Below, piece after piece: positions 33,582 through 42,154 of a stretch of 64,000 bases of DNA. Under the pieces are notes generated by a model. It searched no databases and had not been told where the DNA came from. It saw only the letters and a program-made list of their open reading frames with translations. Source of the DNA: Verrucomicrobiota bacterium (GTDB taxonomy: Bacteria > Verrucomicrobiota > Verrucomicrobiia > Limisphaerales > UBA1319). The DNA lies in contig JAKLFB010000002.1 in assembly GCA_022711435.1 (NCBI GenBank), positions 124,001 through 188,000 of the forward strand. The letters are read 5' to 3'. The translations under genes were made by a program, and so were the position numbers. Each line of letters starts with the position of its first letter. Within the stretch, counting starts at the first letter, position 1.

Positions 33582-35502
33582 TGATGGCGTTCGAGCCGTC
33601 GATTTGGAAGCCGGTAATCCGGGTTTTCCGCGGCCCGTCGATGCAATAGAACCGCGTTGCCGGGGAGACGGGGACGGTGAATGTGCCGCCAATAGGCATC
33701 TGGCCGACAACGGTGGGGCTGCAATCGGCGCCGACGATGTCGGTGGTGGCCAGGGTGTTCCGGGCCGCGGAATCGACGGTGTAAGGCCCGCCCACCGACT
33801 CGGCGGACCGGCACACCATCGGATACCACGCCTTGACCACACCCGCCGGCTCCGCTGGATCATTGATGACAACGTCAGAGTAGTCGTCGAGATTGACGGA
33901 ATAAAGGTAGAGGTTCCCGCTGCCGCCCGTCTCCTCCCAAAGGCATCGCACGGGATACAGCCCGTCGGCTTCGACGACGAATTCGAACGTGGCGTTGGCG
34001 GTGCTGCTGGGGTTCTCCCACAGCACGAGCGGGTGGGGATCCCTCAGGCCGGCGCCCGAATACAGCCCGGCGCGGTCGTCGCTTTGAATATGGAACCGAT
34101 GAACGCCAGCCTTGAGCTCGAGATAGGCCATGGACTCGACCGCGATGTTGATGTAGTCCCCGACACACAAGCCAGGGACGGGATTGGGCGAGCCGTTCTT
34201 GTTCCAGTTGAGGACCTGGACAATGCTGGTGGCCGACCGATCCACGGGGATGGCGGGCGGGACGGCCAATTGCTGCAGCGCTCGGGCCAGGCTGTTGTCG
34301 AGGTTGGCGCCGCCGTTGTCGCTCTGCGCCATCCGCACATCGAATCCGCGCACGTTCAGGCTGCCGACCGGCAGGCTGTTGCTGGCCTGGAGATACGGGA
34401 ACGCGGTGGTCCACGTCCACGTGTTGGTTTGCCATGCGCCTGAAAAGTCCGCGAACTGGACAACGTTCGTGTGCCGGCTGCCCCACGGATAGAGGGTGGG
34501 GATCGGATAGGTCACCGTTGCGCCGTAAAAGTCGGTGCCCCCGCCGGGATTCTTCGTCTTGTGGACCAGCCCCTCGATACCGAGAGACTCCTTCGGAATC
34601 CAAACCCCGTCAAGGCTGAGCTTGATCGAGTCCAGGTTCACGATCGTGTCGCGGTCGAGGATCTTCACCGTGACGGTGGGATACAGGGCGGCGGCTTTGC
34701 CGGCAGGCGGGGGATCGAGATCCGTCACGGTCGCGGGCATCGTTCCCGCCGGAGGAACGAACGCCTGGTAGTTGTCGAACGTGGCATCCGCACCCATGGT
34801 CGATGACTTGTATTTCTGCTCGAAAACGAGGTAACCGCACAAACCGGCGTTGTAGGCGTAATCGGAGCCGATCGCGGACTGCCACGGGTTGTTCGGCTCG
34901 GCCAGGTCAAACAACTGCAGCAGGAACGTGAATCCGTCGTGACTGCTGGCGACAAGCCGGTAGCGATGGGCGGGGTCCAGGACGACCGATCCCGTGCCCA
35001 GCTCGGCCACGGTCTGCGGGAATTCGTTGTTGATCTGGCTGATGTACAGGTTCCGGTAGCCGGAAGAATAGGTTGCCGTATAGCCGTCGGATGTGCCCAG
35101 GTTGATGTCCTGGAAGTAAAAAAGGAGCCCCGCCTCCTGCTCCCACTCCGCGTTCCATGCCAGCAGATCCGTTCCGACCGAGAACCGCCCCGTATACACC
35201 GCGTCGGCCCGGAAACTCCCCGCCCGGGCATTCCTCATCTCGCCGGGATCGTCCCCTGTGGGGGGAGCGTAGATTCGATACGCTTTCCCTCCGGCGCCGT
35301 CATCGGGATACGAGTACGTCGCCTGCCCGTAATAAGGGAGGGTGTACTTTGTCCAACCGTTGTCGTTCCCCGCGTTGAAATCCGACGTCTGGCCGGCCAG
35401 CGGCGGCGCCAGCGCGACCGAGATGAAAGCGGCCAAAACCGATGCCAAACGAGTACGCGGCGGGCGGAAGAAAGCCGGCGGGTGAGGGAGGTGGTTGTTC
35501 AT
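33562..35502 (-). CDS. Secreted protein with LamG/concanavalin-like and PA14-like regions, function unknown
   Basis: 646 aa with a signal peptide (about 17-37, cut after LAG). Residues 40-245 resemble a beta-sandwich lectin-type domain (GWTKYTLPYYGQATYSYPDD, YRLVASSHDGFTFLLQLFD). A middle segment (VKILDRDTIVNLDSIKLSLDG) resembles a bacterial Ig-like fold. Residues about 395-550 have a PA14-like part (GVHRFHIQSDDRAGLYSG, LYPVRCLWEETGG). The C-terminal region (PYTVDSAARNTL ... PATRFYCIDGPRKTR) resembles the C-terminal module of other secreted proteins in this window. No catalytic motif was recognised; sugar binding is inference. It is convergent with and overlaps the YhhN-like gene. Confidence 0.8.
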   Translation of the reverse strand: MNNHLPHPPAFFRPPRTRLASVLAAFISVALAPPLAGQTSDFNAGNDNGWTKYTLPYYGQATYSYPDDGAGGKAYRIYAPPTGDDPGEMRNARAGSFRADAVYTGRFSVGTDLLAWNAEWEQEAGLLFYFQDINLGTSDGYTATYSSGYRNLYISQINNEFPQTVAELGTGSVVLDPAHRYRLVASSHDGFTFLLQLFDLAEPNNPWQSAIGSDYAYNAGLCGYLVFEQKYKSSTMGADATFDNYQAFVPPAGTMPATVTDLDPPPAGKAAALYPTVTVKILDRDTIVNLDSIKLSLDGVWIPKESLGIEGLVHKTKNPGGGTDFYGATVTYPIPTLYPWGSRHTNVVQFADFSGAWQTNTWTWTTAFPYLQASNSLPVGSLNVRGFDVRMAQSDNGGANLDNSLARALQQLAVPPAIPVDRSATSIVQVLNWNKNGSPNPVPGLCVGDYINIAVESMAYLELKAGVHRFHIQSDDRAGLYSGAGLRDPHPLVLWENPSSTANATFEFVVEADGLYPVRCLWEETGGSGNLYLYSVNLDDYSDVVINDPAEPAGVVKAWYPMVCRSAESVGGPYTVDSAARNTLATTDIVGADCSPTVVGQMPIGGTFTVPVSPATRFYCIDGPRKTRITGFQIDGSNAIITYQVP

Positions 35503-36008
35503 AGCTTGTTGGTTTCATGCCGAGGCAAGGATCCGAAGCCGCAGTCATGGACCGCGAGAATTCACTTGCCTCGAGCTTGCTCGAATGCTGCTCGCCTGCC
35601 TTTCACAAGTCAAGGCAAATGGCCGGATCACGGCGCGGGTGGAGTGTGAGACAAATTTCTTCGGCGCTTGGTGCGTCCGGTCCCAGTTTGTCTTCTCCCT
35701 GCCCCCGCTCGGTGCCTCGCGGGGGGAGGGAAAGCAGGGCAGGCTTGCAGGAGACAAGGCGCTGCGGTGTCGAACTTGCTCACCCGGTCACTGATCGTCT
35801 TCTCCCTCCCCTCCGCGGCAGTGGAGGGGAGGGTCGGGGAGAGGCGGGCGTTGGAACAATCCCCTCTCCCTCCGCCCTCCCCCCCGCTCGATCATCGTGG
35901 GGGGAGGGAATGGCCTCCGGTCGCAGGGGGGCATTCATCCCGCATGGCGGGGGGCGATTCACTGCGGGCTTGACCCGGGGCGGATCCCGAGGCGAAATTG
36001 CCGCCGCT
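35503..36008. other. 506-bp repeat-rich intergenic region
   Basis: Although a plus-strand frame is open through it into the next gene, the composition is C/T- and G-rich simple sequence and the translation is not protein-like. Notable are the copy of the TTGGTGCGTCCGG motif at about 35669, and hairpins such as CCCTCCCCTCCGCGG pairing with GGAGGGGAGGG near 35805-35835. A matching motif lies in the gap near 32054. It looks like one or more dispersed repeats. Confidence 0.5.
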
Positions 36009-36500
36009 ATGGACATGACCTTCACACTCGTCCCGATCGAGAAGCCCGAGTCCACCAACTTCATCCTGGGCCAAACCCACTTCATCAAGTCGGTCGAGGA
36101 CATCCACGAGGCCATGGTCAACTCGGTGCCCGGCATCCGATTCGGGCTGGCTTTTTGCGAGGCCTCCGGCAAGTGCCTCGTGCGCACGAGCGGCACCGAC
36201 CCGTCCATGATCGACCTGGCCCGGAAGAACGCTCTCGCGATCGGTGCCGGCCACAGCTTCATCCTCTTCCTGGCGGACGGGTTCTTCCCCGTGAACGTTC
36301 TCAATTCCCTCAAGATGACACCCGAGGTCTGCCGCATCTTCTGTGCGACCGCCAATCCAACCCAGGTCCTGATCGCCGAAACCTCCCAGGGTCGCGGCGT
36401 CATGGGCGTCATCGACGGATTCGTCCCGAAGGGCGTCGAGGAACAGCCCGACATCGAGTGGCGAAAGAAATTCCTCCGGCAGATCGGCTACAAGCTTTAG
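36009..36500 (+). CDS. Adenosine-specific kinase family protein (DUF355/PF04008)
   Basis: 163 aa, the typical length of the family described from the archaeal protein PAE2307. The match is recognisable across the whole length: FTLVPIEKPESTNFILGQTH, KSVEDIHEAMVNSVPGIRFGLAFCEASG, then GHSFILFLADGFFPVNVL and FCATANPTQVLIAE, ending GRGVMGVIDGF. The structural family binds adenosine and ATP as a small trimer; the enzymatic role in bacteria is not established. The start could be 36009 or the ATG at 36015; the open frame further upstream is repeat sequence. The nitroreductase gene follows 33-60 bp later, depending on its start. Confidence 0.9.
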   Translation: MDMTFTLVPIEKPESTNFILGQTHFIKSVEDIHEAMVNSVPGIRFGLAFCEASGKCLVRTSGTDPSMIDLARKNALAIGAGHSFILFLADGFFPVNVLNSLKMTPEVCRIFCATANPTQVLIAETSQGRGVMGVIDGFVPKGVEEQPDIEWRKKFLRQIGYKL

Positions 36501-36560
36501 CCTTTCGAGGCATCGGGCCCGGGGAGTGGCGGATTGGAGTCAGTTGTGCGACATTGGGCC

Positions 36561-37607
36561 ATGACCCAGCCCCGGCTCGATCCCTGGTTGATTTGTGCGG
36601 ACGATTATCCTGAGGACGGCTACAGCAGCGACCAGCTCGAGTTCCTCCTGGGCTACGGGATTCTGGCGCCCTCGAACCACAACGCCCAGCCCTGGCTCTT
36701 CCGCCTGCACGTCTCCGAGGTCGATGTGATCGCAGACCGCCGCCGCGCCTTGCGGATCATCGATCCTGCCGACCGCGAGCTGACGCTGAGCTGCGGATCG
36801 GTGCTGTTCAACCTGCGCGTGGCCGCCGAGTATTTCGGGCATCAATGCGGGATCCAGATCCTTCCTCAGCGGGACGATCCCAATCTGATGGCCCGCGTCC
36901 ACCTGGGGCTGAAGGCGGACACGCCGGCGGAGGACGTGGTTTTGTTTCATGCGATCCAGCAGCGCCGGACCAGCCGCCATCCATTCCAGCCGGAGCCATT
37001 GCCGGACGAATGTCTGGCCGCCCTGGCCGGGGCCGCGGAGTCGGAAGGCGCCTGGCTTCACCTTTTCACCGAAGAATCGCCGCGCATGGAGGTTGCCGAC
37101 CTGGTCGCCGAAGCCGATCGCATCCAGTGGGCCGACCGGCATTTCCGCGAGGAGATGTCCCGCTGGATTCGCCCCCGGAGCGATCCCGCACTCGATGGCA
37201 TCCCCGTCCACGACCTGGGGATTCGCGACTGGCTCTCGTTCGCCGGCCCGCTGCTGGTCCGGACGTTCGACCGCGGAGACGGCCAGGCGGCGCGCGACCG
37301 CGACATCGCGATGCATTCCCCGGTGCTGGCGGTCCTGGGGACGAACGCTGACGATTGCGCGAGCTGGCTGGCAGCCGGCCAAGCCCTCGAGCACGTCCTC
37401 CTCAAAGCCCAGTCAGAAAACGTGACGGCCTCCTTTCTCAGCCAGCCGGTGGAGATCCCCGCGCTCCGGGCGCGGCTGACCGAGATGACCGGCCGCGCCG
37501 GCTTTGCCCAGGTGCTGCTCCGCCTGGGCTGCGCCCCGGCGGTTTCGCCCGCCCCGCGACGGCCTCTGCGCGCCATGGTCATCCAGCAGAGCCACAGCCA
37601 CGGGTGA
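36561..37607 (+). CDS. Acg-type nitroreductase-family FMN protein
   Basis: 348 aa. The N-terminal GILAPSNHNAQPWLFRL is the flavin-phosphate-binding Ser/Asn/Gln motif of nitroreductases in the Acg/Rv3131 form, followed by DRRRALRIIDPADRELTLSC and LFNLRVAAEYFG, which are Acg-specific. A second half (AMHSPVLAVLGT, WLAAGQALEHVLLKA) repeats the fold. In mycobacterial Acg proteins the active site may be lidded, so the family may store flavin rather than reduce nitro compounds; the role here is open. A TTG at 36534 preceded by GGGGAG is an alternative start adding nine residues. It is convergent with the phosphatase gene 26 bp away. Confidence 0.82.
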   Translation: MTQPRLDPWLICADDYPEDGYSSDQLEFLLGYGILAPSNHNAQPWLFRLHVSEVDVIADRRRALRIIDPADRELTLSCGSVLFNLRVAAEYFGHQCGIQILPQRDDPNLMARVHLGLKADTPAEDVVLFHAIQQRRTSRHPFQPEPLPDECLAALAGAAESEGAWLHLFTEESPRMEVADLVAEADRIQWADRHFREEMSRWIRPRSDPALDGIPVHDLGIRDWLSFAGPLLVRTFDRGDGQAARDRDIAMHSPVLAVLGTNADDCASWLAAGQALEHVLLKAQSENVTASFLSQPVEIPALRARLTEMTGRAGFAQVLLRLGCAPAVSPAPRRPLRAMVIQQSHSHG

Positions 37608-37633
37608 TCGCAGCCCGGTTGCGCCAGATCCGA

Positions 37634-38896
37634 TCAGGGCGCAGCCGCCAAGGGGGGAGTGCGGGCGTGCTCGATCGTCGTCCGGTCAAAGACCAGACCG
37701 TCGGCATCCACCGCCTCGACCGAGATGCGGTCCTCGGGGTGGAGGGTCACATGAAACAGATGGCGCCGCGGCTCGGCATGAGCAAGGTACCATGCGTTCG
37801 TGGGCACGGTGCGAGTGTTCACCCCCCAGGCGCCATCGCCCAGATAGACGATCCCGCGAGCGTCATCGCGCCGGTGCTGGAGCAAGGGATGGGTCCGCTT
37901 ATAGTTATGATGATCGTGCTCGAACGCCGCCGAGATCCCGTAGCGCTCGAAGAGAGGCACCCAATGGTTCCGGATCTCGACGGCGCGCGCGTTCTCGTAA
38001 GGCATGGCGCCCTTGCTCGATTTGGCGGTTCCGTAGGCGGGGTAGTGATAGAACGGAAACAGAAACCGCTGACCGGCCCGCGCGCCCAGAGTCTCCTCGA
38101 GCCACTTCGTCTGGGCGCCAGCCACGGGCTGCATGTGGCCCGAGTCCAGCGCCACCAGCGACAAATACCGCCCACAATCGATGGCGAAATTGGACCGACC
38201 GCCTGGCAGGGCGAAGAAGCCATGGTAATAGGGGGCGTCCTCCGGCGCCCGCATTTTCGAGCCGCTGCGGACTTCGTGGTTGCCAATGCCCACGACCATG
38301 GGTATGAGGCGGCCCCCCTTGCCCCGGCCATGTATGGTCCAGGACTGAAACCAGTCAATCCACCGCGTGGCGTCCACACCGTTGGCGTAAGCCAGGTCTC
38401 CGCCGAAAACCGCGAAGTCAGGATCCAGCGCGCCCGCCCTCCGGTTCATGGTGTCGGCCATCTGGCGCGAGTGCATCATGTCGCCGCCCGCCACGAATCG
38501 CACCGGCCGGGCCAGGGCCTGGGGCATGGTGCGGAATTTGTAGCCGCCCTTGATTTCCTTGGTCGTCTTGTCTTCCGAAGGCGCCTTGTCGCCCAGGCCG
38601 AACTCATACACGCGATCCGGATCCAGCCCGGTCAACTCCACCCGGCGCACCTGCAGCACGGAAGGGGACACGGCATGGCGCTGGCCCGCCTGAGATTGCC
38701 ACTCCGAGGCGCTGGCCGCGCGGTACCAGACCTTGGCAGGCGCATGCTCATACAGATTGATCCAGCTCACCGTCATGGTGGTCGCGGGATCTCTCTGCCA
38801 CATGAGATACACGCCAATGGTATCGCTCTGCGCCCCTGCCCAAAAAGGCAGCAGGTGGCATGCAACGACGGAGCAGCGAATATAGTTCAAACGCAT
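37634..38896 (-). CDS. Purple acid phosphatase-like secreted metallophosphoesterase
   Basis: 420 aa with a likely signal peptide (hydrophobic to about residue 22, GAQ). Residues 25-120 form a fibronectin-III-like domain (TMTVSWINLYEHAPAKVWY), then a calcineurin-like phosphoesterase domain with the metal-binding blocks GGDMMH, GGDLAY, GIGNHEV, FYHYPAYG and EHDHHNYKRTHP. This arrangement is that of purple acid phosphatases, which use a two-metal centre to hydrolyse phosphomonoesters outside the cell. The first block reads GGDMM rather than the usual GDxG/GDxS, a minor variation. It ends close to the convergent Acg-type gene; the IS66-type element lies upstream. Confidence 0.88.
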   Translation of the reverse strand: MRLNYIRCSVVACHLLPFWAGAQSDTIGVYLMWQRDPATTMTVSWINLYEHAPAKVWYRAASASEWQSQAGQRHAVSPSVLQVRRVELTGLDPDRVYEFGLGDKAPSEDKTTKEIKGGYKFRTMPQALARPVRFVAGGDMMHSRQMADTMNRRAGALDPDFAVFGGDLAYANGVDATRWIDWFQSWTIHGRGKGGRLIPMVVGIGNHEVRSGSKMRAPEDAPYYHGFFALPGGRSNFAIDCGRYLSLVALDSGHMQPVAGAQTKWLEETLGARAGQRFLFPFYHYPAYGTAKSSKGAMPYENARAVEIRNHWVPLFERYGISAAFEHDHHNYKRTHPLLQHRRDDARGIVYLGDGAWGVNTRTVPTNAWYLAHAEPRRHLFHVTLHPEDRISVEAVDADGLVFDRTTIEHARTPPLAAAP

Positions 38897-39019
38897 GCCC
38901 CAACAAAGCTGTTTCTGGGCTGTGCGTCAAGCGCCCTCTGCGAATCCGCTGTGTTGCTTCGGCAAGAGTGCGTGAACGTGTCGCGGGGTGCGGGGTAGCG
39001 TGGGTGGCAGGTAGACACG

Positions 39020-39439
39020 ATGAATGCGATTACCCGAGAAAGGCAGGAAGAACTCAAAACCCGGATTGAGCCGTTGCGGCAGCAAGTGGAGTCGTGGCGG
39101 AGGAACAAAGGCAGCAATGAGAAGATGCCCGGGCCCCTGTGGGAGGAGGCCATAGCGCTGGCCAAGGTGTACGGGGTTTCGCCGGTGCAACGGATCTTGC
39201 GGATTGATTATCGAGGGTTGGAACGACGGGCCTTAGGGATTGTCAAGCGGCCTGCCCCGGGGGCTTCCCGGGCGGCGCAGCCACGGTTTGTCGAGTTGCC
39301 GACGCTGACGGGGCGGCGGCCCGAGCATCTGGTGGAGTTGGAGGACGGGACCGGACGCAAGCTGACGGTGAAGGTCAGCGGGGGCAGCCTCACGGATCTG
39401 GTGCCCCTGGCCCAGGCGTTCTGGAGGCCCGGGCTGTGA
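39020..39439 (+). CDS. IS66-family accessory protein TnpA-like
   Basis: 139 aa. The N-terminal part contains a helix-turn-helix-like segment (MPGPLWEEAIALAKVYGVSPVQRIL) as found in the small first ORF of IS66 elements in this group of bacteria, followed by a basic linker and a short strand-rich tail. It precedes TnpB, and its TGA overlaps TnpB's ATG by one base (TGATG at 39437-39441). It is likely DNA-binding and needed together with TnpB for transposition; this is inferred from position more than from sequence. Confidence 0.75.
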   Translation: MNAITRERQEELKTRIEPLRQQVESWRRNKGSNEKMPGPLWEEAIALAKVYGVSPVQRILRIDYRGLERRALGIVKRPAPGASRAAQPRFVELPTLTGRRPEHLVELEDGTGRKLTVKVSGGSLTDLVPLAQAFWRPGL

Positions 39440-39792
39440 TGGCGGTGATGCCGCAGATGCGGCTGTGGGTGGCAGTGGAACCGGTCGACTTTCGCAAGGG
39501 GATCGACGGCCTGGTGGCGGTGTGCCGGCAGCGGCTGGCGGCCGATCCGATGAGCGGGGCGGTGTTCATCTTCGGCAGCCGCAACCGCAAATCGATCAAG
39601 CTGCTGGCCTATGACGGTCAGGGTTTTTGGCTGTTTCAAAAGCGGTTATCGCAAGGCCAGTTCAGCTGGTGGCCGGCCGGGCGCGGGGCGGCAGCCGTGC
39701 GGCTGGAGGCCCATCAGATGCAGGTGCTCTTGTGGAATGGGGATCCGAGCCGGGCCGTGACGGCGCCGCTGTGGCGGCCGCTGGCCGGTTGA
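39439..39792 (+). CDS. tnpB: IS66-family protein TnpB (Orf2)
   Basis: 117 aa, the family length. The typical block VEPVDFRKGIDGLVAVCRQR is followed by GAVFIFGSRNRKSIKLLAYDGQGFWLF and a Lys/Arg-rich FSWWP segment, all standard for IS66 Orf2. IS66 elements need this protein for transposition, but its biochemical role is unclear. The start at 39439 is coupled to the TnpA-like stop; 52 bp separate its end from the DruA-like gene, where a normal IS66 would carry tnpC. Confidence 0.93.
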   Translation: MAVMPQMRLWVAVEPVDFRKGIDGLVAVCRQRLAADPMSGAVFIFGSRNRKSIKLLAYDGQGFWLFQKRLSQGQFSWWPAGRGAAAVRLEAHQMQVLLWNGDPSRAVTAPLWRPLAG

Positions 39793-39843
39793 AAAATAGT
39801 TACACTCGGTACTTGCGTTCCAGCTTTCCCCCCCCCTATTCTG

Positions 39844-40731
39844 GTGGGCATGGTGACGCTCTGGCGTTACCGCGGACGCGAGATCACCGCGCAGGATACG
39901 GCCTTGATTCAAGGGCTGATCGCGCAGAACCCGGGCTGGAGCCGGCGGCGGTTGTCAGCCGAGTTGTGCCGGGCCTGGAGCTGGGTGCAGCCCAACGGCC
40001 AGCTGCGCGACATGGTCTGCCGGAGCCTGCTGCTGCAGCTGCACCGGGCCGGGCTGATCATGCTCCCGGCCAAACAGTGCGCGCCGCTCAACAACGTGGT
40101 GAACCGGGCGACGCCGGAACCGCTGTTGCCCCTGGGGCAAAGAGCTCGGCGGTGCACGCTGGCCCAGTTGGGTCCGCTGGTGATTGGGCAGGTGCGCCGC
40201 CGCCCGGAGGAGCCGCTGTTTGGCCGGCTGATGCAGGCGCATCATTACCTGCGCTACACCCAGCCGGTCGGGGAGCATCTCAAGTACCTGGCCTGGGCCC
40301 AAGGCCAGCCCATCGCCGCGCTGGCCTGGTCTTCAGCGCCCCGGCACCTGGCGGGAAGGGATCGGTTCATCGGCTGGCCGGCGGCGGTGCGGCAAGAGAA
40401 CCTGCACCTGATCGCCTACAACACCCGGTTCCTGATCTTGCCCTGGATCCAGGTGCCCGGGCTGGCCAGTCATCTGCTGGGCCGGATCGCGCGCCGGATC
40501 TCAGCGGATTGGCAGGCCCTTTACGCTCATCCCATTTATCTGCTGGAGACGTTCATCGATCCAGCCCGGTTCCAGGGTCATTGTTACCGGGCGGCCAACT
40601 GGATCTGCCTGGGCCTGACCACGGGTCGGGGGCATAACGCGCGCACCAGTCGGCGCGATCAACCCCGCAAGGAGCTGTGGGTTTATCCGCTGTCGGCCGA
40701 CTTCCGCCAACGGTTGCATCCCCGGCAATGA
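39844..40731 (+). CDS. DUF4338 / Druantia DruA-like protein
   Basis: 295 aa from a GTG (or 293 from the ATG at 39850). It matches the DUF4338 family over most of its length: FGRLMQAHHYLRYTQPVGEH, then IAALAWSSAPRHLAGRDRFIGW, then LIAYNTRFLILPWIQVPGLAS, and YLLETFIDPARFQGHCYRAANW ending near LGLTTGRGH. DruA is one component of the Druantia anti-phage system, but none of the other Druantia genes is present. Its place between tnpB and tnpC, with an ATGA overlap to tnpC, says it travels as part of the transposon. A function in transposition or DNA processing is inference. Confidence 0.88.
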   Translation: MGMVTLWRYRGREITAQDTALIQGLIAQNPGWSRRRLSAELCRAWSWVQPNGQLRDMVCRSLLLQLHRAGLIMLPAKQCAPLNNVVNRATPEPLLPLGQRARRCTLAQLGPLVIGQVRRRPEEPLFGRLMQAHHYLRYTQPVGEHLKYLAWAQGQPIAALAWSSAPRHLAGRDRFIGWPAAVRQENLHLIAYNTRFLILPWIQVPGLASHLLGRIARRISADWQALYAHPIYLLETFIDPARFQGHCYRAANWICLGLTTGRGHNARTSRRDQPRKELWVYPLSADFRQRLHPRQ

Positions 40732-41540
40732 AAGCCACCGCGCGCTATGCCTGGCTGGTGTTGTCCGAATCCGAACGGCATGCGTTTCTGGAGGCGGTGC
40801 GCCCCGGGGTCACGCCCGAGCAGTTTGCGCGGATTGCGGCGATGGCCGAGGCGTTTCCTGAACTCCTGGCGCTGATGGATCAGCGCGACCTCTCGGTGGC
40901 TCGGTTGCGCAAGCTCGCCTTCGGGGCCCCGACCGAGAAGACCGCGACGGTGTGTGCGCCGACCCAGCAAGGGTCCGGACAGGAGGCCCGGCCGCGGCGT
41001 CGGCGCCGAGGTCATGGACGGCGCGGGCACCAGGCTTACACCGGAGCGCGGCGGGTGCCGGTGAGTCACCCGACGCTGCGCCCCGGAGGGCTGTGTCCGG
41101 CCTGCGGCAAAGGCAAGCTGCGACGCCAGCCCAAGCCGGCCACGGCAATCCGGTTGGAAGGCCAGCCGCCGATCAGCGCGACCGTGCACGAGATGGAAGT
41201 GCTGCGCTGCGCCCTGTGTGGGAAGACCTTCACCGCGCCCACGCCAGCCCAGGCGGGGACGCAGAAGCACGACGCCAGCGTGGGGGTGATGGTCGGGTTG
41301 CTGCGTTACGGCAGCGGGATGCCCTTCTACCGACTGGCCCAATGGCAGCGCAGCCTGGGCGTGCCTTTGCCCGCCTCGACGCAATGGGAACTGGCCGATG
41401 AGATCGCCCGCCAGATGGAGCCCGTGGTCGACGCCTTGGCCCAGCACGCCGCCCAGGCGCCCACCCTGCACAACGACGACACCACCATGCGGGTGAGCCA
41501 ACTGCGCCGTCAGATCCAAGCCCAGCAAAATCGGAATTAA
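40728..41540 (+). pseudogene. tnpC: IS66 transposase TnpC, C-terminally truncated
   Basis: 270 codons instead of the usual about 500. The N-terminal leucine-rich part, a zinc-finger-like segment (CPACGKGKLRR and LRCALCGKTF) and the IS66 core opening (VGVMVGLLRYGSGMPFYRLAQW) are intact. Reading continues only to THNDDTTMRV-type sequence around the first acidic catalytic residue, then runs into repeat DNA (QIQAQQNRN) and stops. The remaining catalytic acids are missing, so the transposase should be inactive. The start overlaps the DruA-like stop (ATGA at 40728-40731). Confidence 0.9.
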
Positions 41541-41553
41541 TTTTTGCACAGAC
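41522..41553 (-). repeat. Copy of the MITE-like terminal repeat at the tnpC break point
   Basis: This ~32-bp stretch (core CAAAATCGGAATTAATTTTT) matches the right end of the element at 32581-32612 nearly base for base. It begins exactly where TnpC similarity stops, implying that an element insertion followed by deletion, or recombination between copies, removed the end of the transposase gene. Confidence 0.7.
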
Positions 41554-41555
41554 CC

Positions 41556-42023
41556 TTAGTTAGTGCCTAAAACTTTCTTCGGCAATGGCTTGCGCCGATG
41601 GGTATCCGGCAGGGTTTCGAAGAGGATCTGCCGGGAGAGTCTTTCCATTTGAGCAATTGTCTTCTGGAGGGCACGCCGGTTTTGAATGGCGGTGCGCAAG
41701 GCCAGAAACTGCTCCCGGCTCAGCGCCACGGTGATGGTCTTGCGGGCCACTTTGCCGGTCCACTGATAACCGGAACGAGGGGGGTGCAGCTGGGATCGAT
41801 CCACGACCGAACCTTGGCTGATGTAGCCCAGGTGAGCCAAGCGGGCGCAGAGGCGTTGATATTGGCGCGGGAGGGATGCGGCGGATCCTGTCGCCGGCGG
41901 GTGCGCCGATGGCGCCGTAAGCCTTGGGGGTGCGGTCTGTTGGGGCCCGGAGCGGCCGATTCGGCGTCCAGGGTGTTCCGGGGGTCTTGCGGTTGCGGTT
42001 CTGGATCGGCGGATTTGGCTGGC
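41556..42023 (-). CDS. DUF6788-like transposon-associated small protein, start uncertain
   Basis: The core LGYISQGSVVDRSQLHPPR followed by YQWTGKVARKTITVALS and FETLPDTHRRKPLPKK matches small proteins that accompany transposases (DUF6788-like: a GSV/L opening, a YxWT-K segment, then a helical tail). The frame is open up to the stop at 42024-42026 but has no ATG. A TTG at 41840 gives 94 aa, while the residues before it (LPRQYQRLCARLAHLGY) also look genuine. A broken start, a frame shift or an unusual initiation codon is possible. A DNA-binding role is inference. It is transcribed convergently with the IS66-type element. Confidence 0.6.
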   Translation of the reverse strand, partial: ASQIRRSRTATARPPEHPGRRIGRSGPQQTAPPRLTAPSAHPPATGSAASLPRQYQRLCARLAHLGYISQGSVVDRSQLHPPRSGYQWTGKVARKTITVALSREQFLALRTAIQNRRALQKTIAQMERLSRQILFETLPDTHRRKPLPKKVLGTN

Positions 42024-42154
42024 TCACAGGCTCCGCCCTGGAGGTTGACAGAACGAACGCCCGCCGGCCACCCAATACCCTTGCTGAAAAACTACTTGGT
42101 TTTCACAAGAATCAATAAATCAGATGACCATTAACCCCATTGAACGGCCGGGTG

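Larger units (their letters stand above)
39020..41521 (+). mobile_element. IS66-type element with DruA-like cargo, decayed
   Basis: Four genes on one strand: TnpA-like, TnpB, a DUF4338 (DruA-like) protein and a TnpC truncated on its C-terminal side. The tnpA/tnpB and druA/tnpC pairs overlap at stop/start, so they are one translational unit. I could not define the left inverted repeat; the right part of the element is missing, cut off where the short repeat at 41522 begins. The element is probably immobile by itself. Confidence 0.8.

Noticed and set aside
35517..36008. N-terminal extension of the adenosine-specific-kinase-family protein
   Set aside because: The upstream open frame is C/T-rich repeat DNA and the family begins at about 36009-36015.
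39844..40731. Druantia anti-phage system
   Set aside because: Only a DruA-like gene is present; none of the other Druantia components occurs nearby and the gene is part of an IS66-type operon.
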